NCBI GenBank assembly: GCA_028551475.1
Contig: CM052354.1
Location: forward strand, 9,879,172-9,943,171
Source of the DNA: Casuarina equisetifolia
Lineage: Eukaryota; Streptophyta; Magnoliopsida; Fagales; Casuarinaceae
Length of the DNA stretch: 64,000 bases
Reading direction: 5' to 3'
Part shown: positions 16,136 through 29,199 of the stretch, in pieces
Layout: each line of letters opens with the position of its first letter
Numbering within the stretch: the stretch's first letter is position 1
The notes under the pieces: generated by a model
What the model was told of the DNA's origin: nothing
What the model saw: the letters and a program-made list of their open reading frames with translations, nothing else
Database searches by the model: none
Position numbers and translations under genes: made by a program

Positions 16136-16370
16136 ACACGAGTTGCATTTTCTGTTATAAAATCCGCCCATCATTCTGAAGGCGACAACAATTTGTTCTG
16201 CTTTTACAATTAGGTAATGGCTCTTTTGAATACGTTAATAACAATATGCTCCTCTTGTTTTCGGCAGTAACATTCTTAAATTTTTCGCATTTTCCTAGCC
16301 TATAAAATTTTATTAATTTCTCTAGTTTCCTTTCATTCTATCGAATTTTTTTCTCGTTTTGTTTCATTAG

Positions 16371-16481
16371 TTGCACGGAAGATATTTGAAGTAACTGAAG
16401 ATCAAAGGTCTTGGGACACAATTAGAAGAAGTAAAGTCAAGCAAAAAGAATCTTTGATCCAACAAGGATGAACGTCTGAAG
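16371..16481 (+). repeat. Splice-flanked noncoding cassette, copy A1
   Basis: A 111-bp segment directly after TTTCATTAG and directly before GTAAGG. It starts TTGCACGGAAGATATTTGAA and ends GAACGTCTGAAG. The ends look like a 3' and a 5' splice site, so it may be a downstream untranslated exon of the resistance transcript. It has stops and no conserved frame. Near-identical to 25901-26011. Confidence 0.6.
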
Positions 16482-16635
16482 GTAAGGTAATTAACCTAAC
16501 CAGTAAATATTTGGTTCACTTTTTCCTAAAAGGATAAAGGAGTGTTTCTCTTTTCTTTTTTAATTGCAACATTTTATTAATCTCACTACTTTCTTTTCTT
16601 TCTATTGAATTGTTTTTTCCCATTTTGTTTCATAG

Positions 16636-16745
16636 TTGCATGGAAGATATTTGAAGTAATTGATATCAAAGGTCTTGGGACACAATTATAAGAAGCAAAG
16701 GGACGCAAAAAGAACCTTTAATCCGAACAGAATGAACATCAGAAA
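16636..16745 (+). repeat. Splice-flanked noncoding cassette, copy A2
   Basis: A second copy 265 bp downstream of A1, after TTTCATAG. The 5' splice-like end is degraded (AAAG followed by TCAGG rather than GT). Counterpart of 26166-26277. Confidence 0.55.
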
Positions 16746-19700
16746 GTCAGGAAGTTAAACCAACAGCAAATAGTGGGTTCATTTTTCTATGAAGGGTAAA
16801 GGAGTTTTTTTTTTTCTTTTTTTTTTTAAATTGCAACACGTTTTGTTATATCTACTACGTGCAAAAATGTAGCAATTATGCTTTTCTTTCACATAATCTT
16901 TTATCCTGGTGTTTTTTGGGGTATTTGTACACTGGCTAAATATTCTAGTTCTTTAATGGTCTTTGAAACGTTAAAGCGTTTTGGTATATCGGATAAGTAT
17001 GTTTTTGGCCAATTGGATTATGGGCTAATGTCAACATTTGCTGTTCTGTTCATCTCAGGGAACAGTTTGGTCTTGATATAGTTATGGAAGCTAATAATTA
17101 ATGAGGTAATATGTGATGGGAATTGTTTTGCCGCTCATTAGTTCTTGAAATCCCTCATTCCAGTGTAAATAAAGAATACTATGAAAGAAAATTTGTTGCC
17201 AACAACAACCACTCAGAAGTTTTTGTAAAACTAGGATACCTGGACTTCGGAATCTAAAGGTTTGATTTCGTGATTTATGTTTCTGGAGTTCTCTTTCGTT
17301 GTCTTTCCTTAATTCCTTGTTTCGTTCGACAGGGTTATCTTTCATTGGAAGTAAAGAGTTTCACACGCCTACAATTGAAATTGTGCAGCTGTTGTCACCT
17401 GGTCGCCTCCTTGCCATATCGTATATAGTAAGCACTTCATTGTAAAAGAAGGGATACACAGGACAAGCCAATTGCACCTTTAGAATTTTGGATATCAGAA
17501 CGTAGAGCACATCATGTATTCCCACTAGACCAATAGAGGAGTGAATAAATGAGTTCAAAAGGAGGAAAACAGAGGCCAAACAAAGAGTAAGCACATGTTC
17601 ACGAGCGAGGAAAACTGACAAATATACTAAGAAAGTGTAAAGAGTAAAGACATGTTCTAAAGGTTTATATGTCTCAAAATCTTGTTTTCTTTTCCACTAA
17701 TTGTCCGCAAGAGTGATTTTCCTGTGACAGAATACACAAACCCTGCGGGCATTTCACGTCCTTCTGTGATTACTCTCTATCCAAACCACAAGTTGCCTCT
17801 AGCTTGCTTTTGATTTACTGTCAAAATGTTTCGCATCTTTCCTTACATATGAGCACGATATGAAAATGAGCCAAACACTTCCGTAAGAGAGGTTTCCATG
17901 CGACACTTGGAAAGATTGGAACATTGTTAGCGGTGGTGACTCTTAGGCCTGAGCCAACAGATTACTTCGCTCTCTGAATATTTTCTGGCTATTTATTACA
18001 CTTTTTCTACTACTATATTTTCCTGCTATTGAACTTAGAGATAACTGAATTATTTCTGTCAACAATTTCAATGGAATCCCTTATACCCACAAAAAGAACG
18101 ACAAAAAATAATGTATCAAAGAGTTGGAAACAAAGGATACGTGAATGGGAAACCAGCGATAATATCATAAAACTAAAAGGTAGAACAGAAACATAGACAA
18201 AAAAAAAAACAAAATCAAAAACTAAAGGAAGACATAATTAGTAAAGAAAATAAAAGAAATACCAATTGGATCACAATCGTAATTATGAAATTACTCATGA
18301 ACCAAAAAAACATTTGATTTCAATGATCACTAATTGGTTGAAGGAATCTCTAGTCAGGTTCATCAGCCGCATGGGTTCATCCCTATCCAACTGCGTTATT
18401 TCCTCTCTGAATGGTGAAAGTAGCAACCGAGTTCTGTGGTTTAAAAGCAGAAGGGTGCTTTTTTGGCTGTGGCGCTAGTGATAGCTCTCTCAATATCATT
18501 CCTTATTGAAGACGAGTCTTGAAATTATTAGTTTTAGTATACCCAGTAGTGTTAGAAGGCATAAAAGTTTATTTAAAACATTAACTCAAAGATTATTGCT
18601 TCCTCCTTCTTTTAAGTTTCATCATGAAAGATTGCATATTGAATGTGAAACTTTTGTTTGCACATACATTTTCGCATACAAGATGATATTGAGCTCAAAA
18701 TTGTATGAGAGGGAACAAATTCAAACTTAGAATCTAATGTTTTGTTAGAAGTCCAAAAATTCAATTTACAAGTCAGTTCAAAAGTTAAAAAAACAATTCT
18801 TTCATTTAAATTTTACCACAAAAGATCATATATTTATTGTAGAACTTTTGCCCTATACACAACTAGGAGACTGGCTCAACTTATCTATGATGCCATTTCC
18901 AGCTGGTTGACTGCACACCCTTCTTAGTTTGCCTAAAAGGACCGCCATGGCAATAGCTCTGTATGGTGGAGTCATTTGTTTTAGAAGTAGCTGAACAAAT
19001 TTTGGACAAATCCATCTGCAATCCTAAGTACTTCGGAATGAATGGCACGGAGATTTCCTCCTACTGTTCATGTTGGGGGCCCAATGTCTGGGTTTTTTGT
19101 CAAAGGTGGGTCCAATATTCCAAGGAGATGAGCCATAGGCATGCCCAGGTTTGACCATATTTCTAAGTGGAATGGGACAACGGAAATTCCTAGAAGGTTG
19201 CGGATAAAATGAGGGTTGGTGGGTATTTTAACGTGTTTTATTTATTTATTTATTTTTAACAAGAAAGCCATAAGCAGCTTCCCATCAACCTTTTCAGAGT
19301 GGTGGGGAAGTGCTACTGAGGAACTGAAAACGTTGCTTCTTTTTAGCATTCTTGCGATTACGAAATAACTGTTTCTCCTCTCAAATTTATCAAATGAACT
19401 GAAATTAACAAGATACCATGATTTTTGGGAGAAATTGAAGTGGTTTTCAAAAAATCTGTTCACATTTATTCTATAGGGAAATTGATTTGGAATGATGTTT
19501 ACCTACTTACTGAGAACTTTTTGTGGACGAAATATTGATGTTATTAGAATATCTTGATAATAGCATATGTTGGAATAGGTCATTCATATCATGTTATTAA
19601 TACATTAATTTATTATATATATTTTCCTTTTTGTACAAGTTAATTTTAATAACTAAGCTGGTGTAACATAGTATTAGGCCTCAGTTTTAAGTACATTACT

Positions 19701-20089
19701 CCTTTACTTGTAAATTGAGTCTCTATTTTCTCACATCTAAGATAAATATTTTTTTTTTGAATATTTTTGAAATCATATCAATATATTAACATATTATGTA
19801 TTTTATATACAAAGATATTTATTGCGTTTACAATTATTTAAATTTTCTAATAAAGCATACGTACTGGCACTGTTCTTTTAGCCTCTCTCACTCCCAAAAG
19901 GAGAAATTCCACTTTCGAGTGCAACCAAAAGCCGGTGGCTCTGAAAAACCAATGTCGACTTTTGCTGCAGGCACTAGCCCGACCAATGTTCATGATGCTT
20001 TCATTACATAACGAAAACACAAAATTGAGTAGTGGAGCTAAAACTGCATGTCATAAAACAAAGTTAACATAAAAGTTGGTCAATTTGTG

Positions 20090-22580
20090 TGAACATTGTT
20101 CGAGCTTTTCTCTTATACTTTAGGGTGATGATCTTGAAATATTGAATCAGCTTTGTAACAAATCCCAAACCTTGATAGAACTGATGATTCTTAGGCCCCT
20201 CGGAGTGACAGTTTGCTACACTACTAGGAATATTTTCTGGCTATTTACAAACAACTTTTTTTTTCTATAATATATTATTTTCTCCCTACGATAGTACTTA
20301 AAGGTAACTAAATTATTTATGTCAACAATTTCAATGGAGCCCCTTATATCCAAAGAAAAGGACAACCAAAAGTAATCTATTAAAGATCTGGAAACGAGGG
20401 ATACGTTAATTTAAAGCCAATGATTATGGTTAATCTAAAAAGTAACACAAAAATATAGACAAAAAATAAATAAAATAAAATAAAAGAAATACCACTTGCA
20501 AAGCAATCATCATCGAAATTAGTCATGAACCCAAAACCATTTGATTGTAATGATAATTGTTTGATTGAAGGTAGTTCTATCCAGCATCTATCCGAGTTCT
20601 CTAACTATCATTCTATATCAAAGATCAATTTTGAAATTGAAAGTATTTTATTGTAGTATACACGGTAAAAGAAGCTTTTAAAATTCTAATGTAAACAAGA
20701 TAGTTTCATAATCGTTTTCTGGCTCCAGAGAAATTAAGATTTGTTGGTTCTAAGCTACGTTTGATGCCATTACTAGCTGCTTCATTGCATGTACCTTCTA
20801 AGTTTGACTAAAGAGACTGCTACCATAATAGCTTTGTATGATGGAGCCAGTTGTTTTGGGAGTTGTTGAACAATTCTTGGATATCTCCATCTGGCACTCT
20901 AACTACTTCAAAATGAATGGTGCTGAGACTCCCTTGTCTTCATGTTAGGGGCATCTCGATTGGATTTAAACCCATTTGTAAACGAAAAAAAGTTCAAAAA
21001 GAAAAAGACAAAATAGAAGTAATGAAAAGGGAGAGGCCACTTAGAATCTAATCGTCATTGTGAAATTAGTCTTGAACCAAAAACGATTTTATTTTGATAA
21101 TCATTAAATGGTTGAATGAATTTCTATTAAAAGAAATTTTCAAAAATTCTAATTTAGACACGATAGTTTAATATACATTTTCTGGTTCTGTTGATATTGA
21201 GACCCGTTCATGTCACCTTTGTTTCCATTACCAACTAGTATGATTAAGAGTGTATAATGTCAAGTTTCAAGATTAAACACTTTAAGAGAGAGAGGATAGG
21301 AAAGACATTATCCCACATTCAAAAGGTAAGTAAAAAGTCTTGGAATTGTAAAAAATTTAGTAACTCTATGTAACGAGCTAGTCTTTTAAGTTGGAATTCC
21401 AAACTCATGACAAGATAATATCAAAGTCAACTCATGCTCCATTTCTAATGCCAATAATAATCTGAAAATATTACTCCACATTGAGAAGATGAATGAGAGA
21501 TTTTAGATTTACAAGAGGCTTGATAACTCCACCTAACATATTAGTCTTTTGAGTTAAAATTTTAGATCCATGACAATTGACCTTTTCAATTTGCCTAAAA
21601 TTACCCCTATCATAGCCCCTATCACAATAGCTTTGACTGATGGAGCCATTTGTGTTAAGAAGTTGTTGAACAAAGCTTGGATTACTCCATCTGTCCTACC
21701 AAACTACTATCGATTGAATGGCGCTGTGACTTCCCAATTTTCACTTAAGGGGCATCTTTGGATTGGACTTCTAACCATTTGGAATTTTCGTCAATGGTTG
21801 CCCATGTTAGCAAGGTGATGACCAATAAGCTGGCCAAGTTTGACGAGAATTCTCAGCGGATATAGGAAAATGGAAATTCCTCGAAGCTTGCGAAGAAAAT
21901 AATGGTTGATTGGTATTTCAAACGTCTTTGTTTCTTAACGAGAAAGCCATATTTTTCTTCGTCTGAAGTATTCATCACGGGAAGTGCTATTGAAGACAGA
22001 AAACAATTGTCAAAAGAAAAGCGATGGTTGTTTTCCATCTCCAACTTTTACCGTGTAAAGAGAAAGCAAGTTCTACTGACGGCTAGAAATTATCAATTGG
22101 CTCCCTGTGTAGGTGGTAAAATGCCCACCAATGTAAAGTACTTTTGTCAATTTGATAAAGTTGTATGTAACTTCACCTAGAACTTTTCCTTGATGATAAA
22201 TAGATTGTTTCTTCAATTTATACATTGATTTAAGAACTATTCTTACTTGATTCATTTTTATTTGATGAACAGTAATTTAAAGAAATAGTATGGATTTTGA
22301 AAGTTTTAAAATCAAAATTAAAGCTATTACATAGTGGTTGTAGGCGCTTGGTATGCATTTGCACTGAACTTATTGCCCATACATGGTTGGTGAAATTCAA
22401 GTGGTTTTCAAGGGAAACTGTTTACATTAATTTTTTAGGGAAATTGATCCAAATGATGCTCATTTATGAGCATGAACACTTTTGTGCACGCAATCTCAGT
22501 ATTACTGGTATAACTGAAAAGAGGACGTTTGTCACATATTATCAATATATTAATTTATTATATAAATTAAGTTATAATAA
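20090..22580. repeat. Further flank-derived repeats between units A and B
   Basis: No gene is seen. About 20200-20960 resembles 17950-19080 (GAATATTTTCTGGCTATTTA, then TCAACAATTTCAATGGA). About 21550-22580 resembles 18900-19640 (GCTTTGA(C/G)TGATGGAGCC; GGAAATTCCT; GAAGTGCTA; TATTAATTTATTATATA). These are older, more diverged duplicates of the cluster flank. Open frames at 21902-22180 and 22297-22641 are chance frames in this repeat; the latter runs out of frame into the P-loop. Confidence 0.6.
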
Positions 22581-25500
22581 TTATAGTTGGTATGGGGGGA
22601 ATTGGCAAGACCACGCTTGCTCAGCTTGTATACAACGATGAGAGGGTCAAAGGGTATTTTGACCTTCAAGCATGGGTATATGTTTCAGGAGAATTTGATG
22701 TGCACTGCATCACAAAAACAATTCTAGGGGAATTGGGTTTGCCAACTAGTGGGAGTAGTGAGAACCTAAATGGACTTCAACTAACTCTACATGAGAAATT
22801 GAGGGAGAAGAAATTTCTGATTGTTTTAGATGACGTGTGGGAAGAGAATCCTAGTAAGTGGGAGCTCTTAAGCAAGCCATTTAAATTTGGGGCACAAGGA
22901 AATGCAGTGATTGTTACAACACGCAATGAAAGCGTTGCATCAATCATGCGTACGGTTCCAAGTCACGCTCTAAAAAGGTTGTCAAAGGCAGATTCTTGGA
23001 TGCTGTTTGTGAAACATGCATTTGACAATAATAAACGTGATATGCATCCAGAACTAGAAGTTGTAGGTAGAAAAATCGTGGAGAAGTGTGAAGGATTGCC
23101 TTTGGCCGTTAAGGTAATTGGGCGTCTTTTGCATTGGAATTTACAAGCTAATGAATGGAGGAAGATATTGGAGAGCAACATATGGGATCTATCACTTGGC
23201 AAAATAGAAATTCATCCAAGTTTAAGATTAAGTTATAAATATCTTTCAACAGATTTAAAGCGATGTTTTGCTTATTGTTTAATGTTTAAACATTCTATTT
23301 TTCTTAAAGAATACTTGACATTACTATGGATGGCTGAAGGTCTTCTAAAAGAAAATACAAACAAAACAATGGAAGAACTTGGTGATGAGTATTTTCTTAC
23401 TTTGGCATCTAGGTCGTTTTTTGAAAAATTAGGTCAAGAAAAATCATTTTTTGGAATGGAAGACATTGCTGGTGAACTCACAGAATTATTGCCACGTTTT
23501 GGAATGCATGACCTTTTCAGTGACTTGGCAAGGTCAATGTCTGGGCAATTTGGTGGTAGATCAGTGGGTGGTTATTTTCTTCGAATTACAAAGAAGACTC
23601 GTCATTTGTTTTTGTTGGAAAAAGAATTTGTCCTCATGAAGAAGTCTAAGGATCTACATATGGCTAAGCGGTTGCGCACTTTCTTTGTGCAAGCGCGTAG
23701 GGAAAATGTTTACATAACTAATGAAGTACTACGTGATTTATTTCCGATGATGACATGTTTACGGGTACTTTCTTTATGTGATTGCATAAATGTAATTGAG
23801 TTGCCTGAATCAATTGTTAAGATGAAGCATTTACGTTATTTGGACCTTTCTGGGACTAAATTACCAAGCTACCCAATTTAGTATGTAAGTTGTGTAATTT
23901 GCAAACATTGAAGTTGGCACATTGTGCAAAGCTTGCTGCATTACCAAAAGATATGAGAAAACTTGTTAATTTACGGCATCTTGTTATTGAGGGAACTAGC
24001 ATCAAAGAAATGCCAGTAGATTTGGGTAAGCTACAATGCTTACATACACTACATAAATTTGTGGTCAGCAAACATAAAGGTGCTTGCATTCAAACGTTGG
24101 GTAAACTTGTAAATCTCCAAGGAAGGCTTTCCATTTCAGACCTCCAAAACATTATATCTCCTAGGGATGCTTTAGAAGCAAGGTTAAAAGATAAGAGGTA
24201 TATCGAGGGCTTGGAATTTCAATGGGAAGCAATAGATACGTCAGAAAGTCAAAAATATGTCCTCAATAATCTCCAGCCTCATACAAACTTAAAAAGTCTT
24301 ATTATCAACAACTATTGTGCTAAAAGTCTTTCAAATTGGATCGGGCATCATTCATTCTCTAATATAGCATACCTTCGCTTGCATAATTGCAAGTATTGTT
24401 ATAGCTTACCATCACTTGGCCAACTATGTTGTCTACGGAAATTGTTTATCATCGGTTTAGAAGGAATTATTAAAGTGGATGTTGAGTTTTATGGTAATGG
24501 TTCTTCATCAATCAAGCCATTTGAAGCATTAAAAATTCTAATGTTTGAGCAAATGTTAAACTGGGAGGAATGGTCTTCTTTTGGATTTGAAGGCAATGGT
24601 AGAGCCTTTCCACAACTTGAAGATCTATATATTATATCTTGTCCAAAGCTAAAGGAGAGTTACCCGCTCATCTTCCTTCTTTAGCGAAGCTTAAGATCTC
24701 TGACTGTCAACAACTGGTGGCTACACTCCCAAATAGTACCACTGCTCGCGATTTGGAGTTAACTACTTGTAACGAGGTTCTATTAAAGGAGTTACCAACT
24801 GGATTGCGGAGGTTGAGAATCCACGGATTCAACTCACTAGAGTGTCTTCCAGAGGTAATAGTTAATTGCAGCAGTGGCCTTCAAGAGTTAATAATGGGGG
24901 ACTGTATGAAGTTAGAGCTTTCAGCAGATATAGACTTATCATCCCTTAAAATCCTGAAGTTGTACCGTTGTGATTCCCTCGTGTCATTTCCATTAGATTT
25001 ATTCTCAAAACTTTTCTCTATCGATATAGACGGTTGTAAGAATCTGAGATCCCTCACAATTTCAGAACAACATCCATGTGATTTAGAGATCAAGGAAATA
25101 AATATCGTTGGTTGCCCTAATCTTGTATCTTTTCCAAAAAAGCAACTTCCTTCCCCCAACCTTGAAGCCTTTTGCATCATGCAATGTCCAGAAATTAATT
25201 CATTTCCCCAAGTGGGCCGTCCATGCAACTTGAGCCGTATTCAGGTCAGGTATCGTGAGAAACTCTTTGCCAACAGGATGGAATGGGGTTTGCCGGCATT
25301 CCCTTCTATTAGATATCTGGAAATCTATGCAAGAGCAAAGGATGTGGTGTCCTTTCCAGAGCCAGGGTTGTTGCCTTCCTGTCTGCTAGTACTTGACCTT
25401 GGGGAGTTCAAAATTTGAAATCTTTGGACAAAGAAGGGCTCCAACACCTCACCTCTCTTCAAGAATTGTGTCTCCGAGTCTGTCCTAAACTCACGAGCAT

Positions 25501-25651
25501 AGCAGAAAAAGAGTTTCCTGCCTCACTTTCTACCATTCGGATCTGGACATGCCCTTTATTGAAGAAGCAGTTGCAGAGCAAGAAAGTGAAAAAACAGCGA
25601 AAGATACCTGACAGTATTGACTTATTTATTGATGATGAATATATTGGATGA
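22580..25651 (+). pseudogene. NB-LRR resistance gene pseudogene B (CC domain missing)
   Basis: The coding match starts abruptly at the P-loop, VGMGGIGKTTLAQ (about 22585), with flank-type repeat directly upstream, so the whole CC domain is absent. NB-ARC motifs are otherwise good: FDLQAWVYVSGEFDV, FLIVLDDVWEE (kinase-2), AVIVTTRNESVA, CEGLPLAVKVIGRLL (GLPL) and FGMHDLFSDLA (MHD). Three single-base deletions break the frame: near 23865 (just before KLPN), near 24650 (KLKGELP) and near 25408 (GEFQNLKS). Otherwise LRRs read continuously to DLFIDDEYIG and the TGA at 25649-25651. Compared with gene C an extra segment of about 18 codons occurs before the MHD motif (FEKLGQEKSFFGMEDI and following). 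It is closely similar to A in the LRRs and more distant from C. Confidence 0.9.
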
Positions 25652-25900
25652 GCTAAAAGGCTTACACGAGTTGGGTTTTCTGTTATAAAATCCGCCCATC
25701 ATTCTGAGGGCGACAACAATATGTTCTGCATTTACAATTAGGTAATGGTTCTTTTCAATCCGTTAATAACAATATGCTCCACTTGTTTTTGATAGTGATG
25801 TTCTTAAATTTTTCGCATTTTCCTGGCCTACAACACTTTATTAGTGTCTCTAGTTTCCTTTCATTCTATCGAATTGTTTTTTATCATTTTGTTTCACTAG

Positions 25901-26011
25901 TTGCAGGGAAGATATTTGAAGTAACTGAAGATCAAAGGTCTCAGGACACAATTACAAGAAGCAAAGTCAAGCAAAAAGAATCTCTGATCCGACCAGAATG
26001 AACGTCTGAAG
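25901..26011 (+). repeat. Splice-flanked noncoding cassette, copy B1
   Basis: 111 bp between TTTCACTAG and GTAAGG, beginning TTGCAGGGAAGATATTTGAA and ending GAACGTCTGAAG. Both splice-like ends are intact. Confidence 0.6.
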
Positions 26012-26165
26012 GTAAGGTAATTAACCCAACCAGTAAATATTTGGTTCACTTTTTCCTGAAAGGGTAAAGGAGTGTTTCTTTTTTCTTTTTAAATTGCAAC
26101 ATTTTATTAATCTCACTAGTTTCATTTCTTTCTATTGAATTGTTTTTTCTCATCTTGTTTCATAG

Positions 26166-26277
26166 TTGCATGGAAGATATTTGAAGTAACTGATATCAAA
26201 GGTCTTGGGACACGATTACAAGAAGCAAAAAGACACGCCAAAAGAACTTTTAATCTGAATAGGATGAACGTCTGAAG
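26166..26277 (+). repeat. Splice-flanked noncoding cassette, copy B2
   Basis: 112 bp between TTTCATAG and GTCAGG, ending GAACGTCTGAAG. Lies 265 bp downstream of B1, the same spacing as A1-A2. Confidence 0.55.
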
Positions 26278-28680
26278 GTCAGGTAGTTAAGCCAAAAATA
26301 AATAGTGGGTTCAATTTTTCTTAGAAGGGTAAAATGTTTCTCTTATTTTTATTTTTTCTTTTTAAATTGCAACACGTTTTGTTATATCTACTACGTGCAA
26401 AAATTTAGCAATTATGCTTTTCTTTCACATAATCTTTTATCCTGGTGTTTTTTGGGGGTATTTGTACAGCAGCTAAATATTCTAGTTCTTTAATGGTCTT
26501 TGAAACGTTAAGGCATTTTGGTATATATTGGATAAGTATGTTTTTGGTCAATTGGAATATGGGCTAATGTCAACACTTGGTGTTCTACTCATCTCAGGGA
26601 ACAGTTTGGTCTTGATATACTTATGGAAGCTAATAATTAATGAGGTAATATGTGATGGGAATTGTTTTGCTGCTCATTAGTTCTTGGAATCCCTCAACCG
26701 CTAAGAAGTTTTTGTAAAACTAGATATGCCTGGACTTCGGAATCTAAAGGTTTGATTTCGTGATTTATGTTTCTGGAGGTCTCTTTCTTTGTCTTTCCTT
26801 AATTCCTTGTTTCGTTCTACAGGGTTATCTTTCATTGTAAGTAACGAGTTTCATACGCCTACAATTGAAATTTTGCAGCTGCTGTCACCTAGTCGCCCCC
26901 TTTCCATATAGTATATAGTAAGTACATCATTCTCAAATTCATTCCAAAAAAAGGGACACACAACGAGAAGCCAATTGCACTTTAGAATTTTGGATATCAG
27001 AACGTAGAGCACATCATGTATCCCCACTAGATCAATAGAGGAGTCAATAAATGAGTTCGAAAGGAGGAAAACAGAAGCCAAACAAAGAGTAAGCACATGT
27101 ACACGAGAGAGGAAAACTGACAAATATACTAAGAAAGTGTTCTTAAGTTTTACATTTCTCAAATCTTGTTTTCTTTTCCACCAAGTGGCCGCAAGAGTGA
27201 TTTTCCTGTGACAGAATACACAAAGCCTGCGGCATTTCACATCCTTCTATTTACTGTCAAAATGTTTCGCATCTTTCCTCACATATGAGCATGATTTAAA
27301 GTGAAGCGAAACACTTACGTAAAAGAGGTTTCCATGCGGTGATGAGTTTTAGGCCTGAGGCAACAGGTTACCTCGCTCTATGAATATTTTCTGGCTATTT
27401 ATTACACTTTTTCTACCACTATATTTTCCTACTATTGAACTTAAAGATAACTGAATTATTTCTTTCAACAATTTCAATGGAATCACTTATACCCACAAAA
27501 AGGACGACAAAAAATAATCTATCAAAGAGTTGGAAACAAAGGAAACGTGAATGGGAAACCTGCGGTAATATCATAAAACTAAAAGGTAGAACAGAAAAAT
27601 AGACAAAAAAAATTTCAAAAATTAAAGGAAAATATAATTAGTAAAGAAAATAAAAGAAATACCACTTGGATCACAATCATAATTACGAAATTATTCATGA
27701 ACCAAAAAAAACGTCAGCTGCATGGGTTCATCCGATCCAACTGCGTTATTTCCTCTCTGAATGGCAAAAGTAGCTACCGAGTTCTGTGGTTTGAAAGCAG
27801 AAGGCTGCTTTTTTGGCTGATGCCTTAGTGCGAGTTCTCTCAATATTATTCCTTATGGAAGACAAGTCTTGAAAGTGTTAATTTTACTATATTTAGTAGT
27901 GTAGAAGGCTTAAAAGTTTGATCTAAACCTTAATTCAAAGGTTACAGTTATACCACATGGAGTAAATTTAAACTTAATTCCAATATCATGTTCAAAAGCC
28001 CAAAATTTAACCTTAAAAACTAATTGAAAAGTTGAAAGAACACTTTTTTTATTCAAGTTTTACTATGAAGACTTTTGTTCTGTATACAAGTATGAAGAAG
28101 CTCTTAAAATCCTAATATAGACGAGATGGTTCAATCAACACTTTGCAGTTATGGTGATATTAAGACTGGCTTAACTTATCTAGGATGCCATTGAGAGCCG
28201 GTTGACTGCACACCTTTCTTAGTTTGCCTTAAAGGACCGCCATCGTAATAGCTTTGAGCGGTGGAGCCATTTGTTTTAGAAGTAGCGGGACAAATTTTGG
28301 ACAACGCCATCTACAATCCTAGGTACTGTCCAACGAATGGCACCGACACTCCCTCCAAATGTTCATTTTTGGGCCCCAATGTCTGGGCTTTTCGTCAAAG
28401 GTGTATCCAATGTTCCAAGGCGATGAGCCATAGGGAGGCCAAGTTTGACCATAATTCTAAGTGGAATGGGACGACGGAAATTCCTAGAAGGTTGTGGATA
28501 AAATGAGGTTTGGTTGGTATTTTGAACGTCTCTTTTTACTTTTTTTTTTTTTTTAACAAAAAAGTCATATGCAACTTCCCATCAACCTTTTCAGTGGTGG
28601 GAAGTGCTACTGAGGAACTGAAAACGTTGCTGCTTTTTAGCATTTTTGCGATTGGGAAGTAACTGTTTCTCCTCTCAAAT

Positions 28681-29134
28681 TTAAGTAGTGGAGTTAAAAC
28701 TGAATTTAGAATTCAATGTCGCTCAAACAATGGAGAACTTCATGAAAAATTGGAGTATATCATACGTCACATCCTCTTGCCAATCATGGCCATGCATTTA
28801 GAATGTGACAATTTTTGACTAACCTATCTCATTACCTCATCCATACTTAAATGTTTATGTAAACTATCAACTAAGCTTAAGTAATTATAGACCACTGTAG
28901 GATTAAGCAAATATGTTACCCAATATATTTTGTGTCTACCTTTAATTATGTATGGCAATTTAATATGTAAGTAATTTACTTTTTTCTAAGGATTAGGTCT
29001 ATATCATGTATGTTGTACTTATCTGAGGTATGTTTATTATGCCTAACCTTATTGGTATTAATAAAATTTATCATAGTACCATTCCTATTCTCTAAAAAAA
29101 AAAAAATTATTAAGTAGTGGAGTTAAAACTGAAT
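28681..29134 (+). mobile_element. Retroposed insert with 25-bp target-site duplication and poly(A)
   Basis: Direct repeats at 28681-28705 and 29110-29134 are identical over 25 bp and begin TTAAGTAGTGGAG. Between them lie about 404 bp ending in AATAAA (29060-29065), then 28 bp, then a run of 13 A (29094-29106). The related site in unit A (about 20025-20050) has no insert. This is the standard signature of LINE-machinery retroposition of a transcript 3' end or a truncated non-LTR element. The insert has no recognisable coding sequence. Confidence 0.8.
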
Positions 29135-29199
29135 GTAATAAAACAAAGTTCAAATAAAATAAGTTTATCTCTTATTATCATTATATATTAATTTATTAA

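Larger units (their letters stand above)
16136..20090. repeat. 3' flank of unit A (duplicated at about 25.69-29.2 kb)
   Basis: The segment is collinear with the flank of B at an offset of about 9.5 kb. Landmarks: the 16371/25901 cassette, the 16921/26458 GTATTTGTACA block, 17969/27374 CTGAATATTTTCTGGC, 18380/27740 CAACTGCGTTATTTCCTCTC, and 18963/28261 GTGGAG(T/C)CATTTGTTTTAG. Small indels separate the copies, and A carries about 640 bp (19385-20025) that B lacks. No conserved protein is seen; short open frames differ between copies. Confidence 0.8.

Noticed and set aside
22297-22641. Open frame running into the start of pseudogene B
   Set aside because: It reads the P-loop in the wrong frame and its upstream part is cluster flank repeat.
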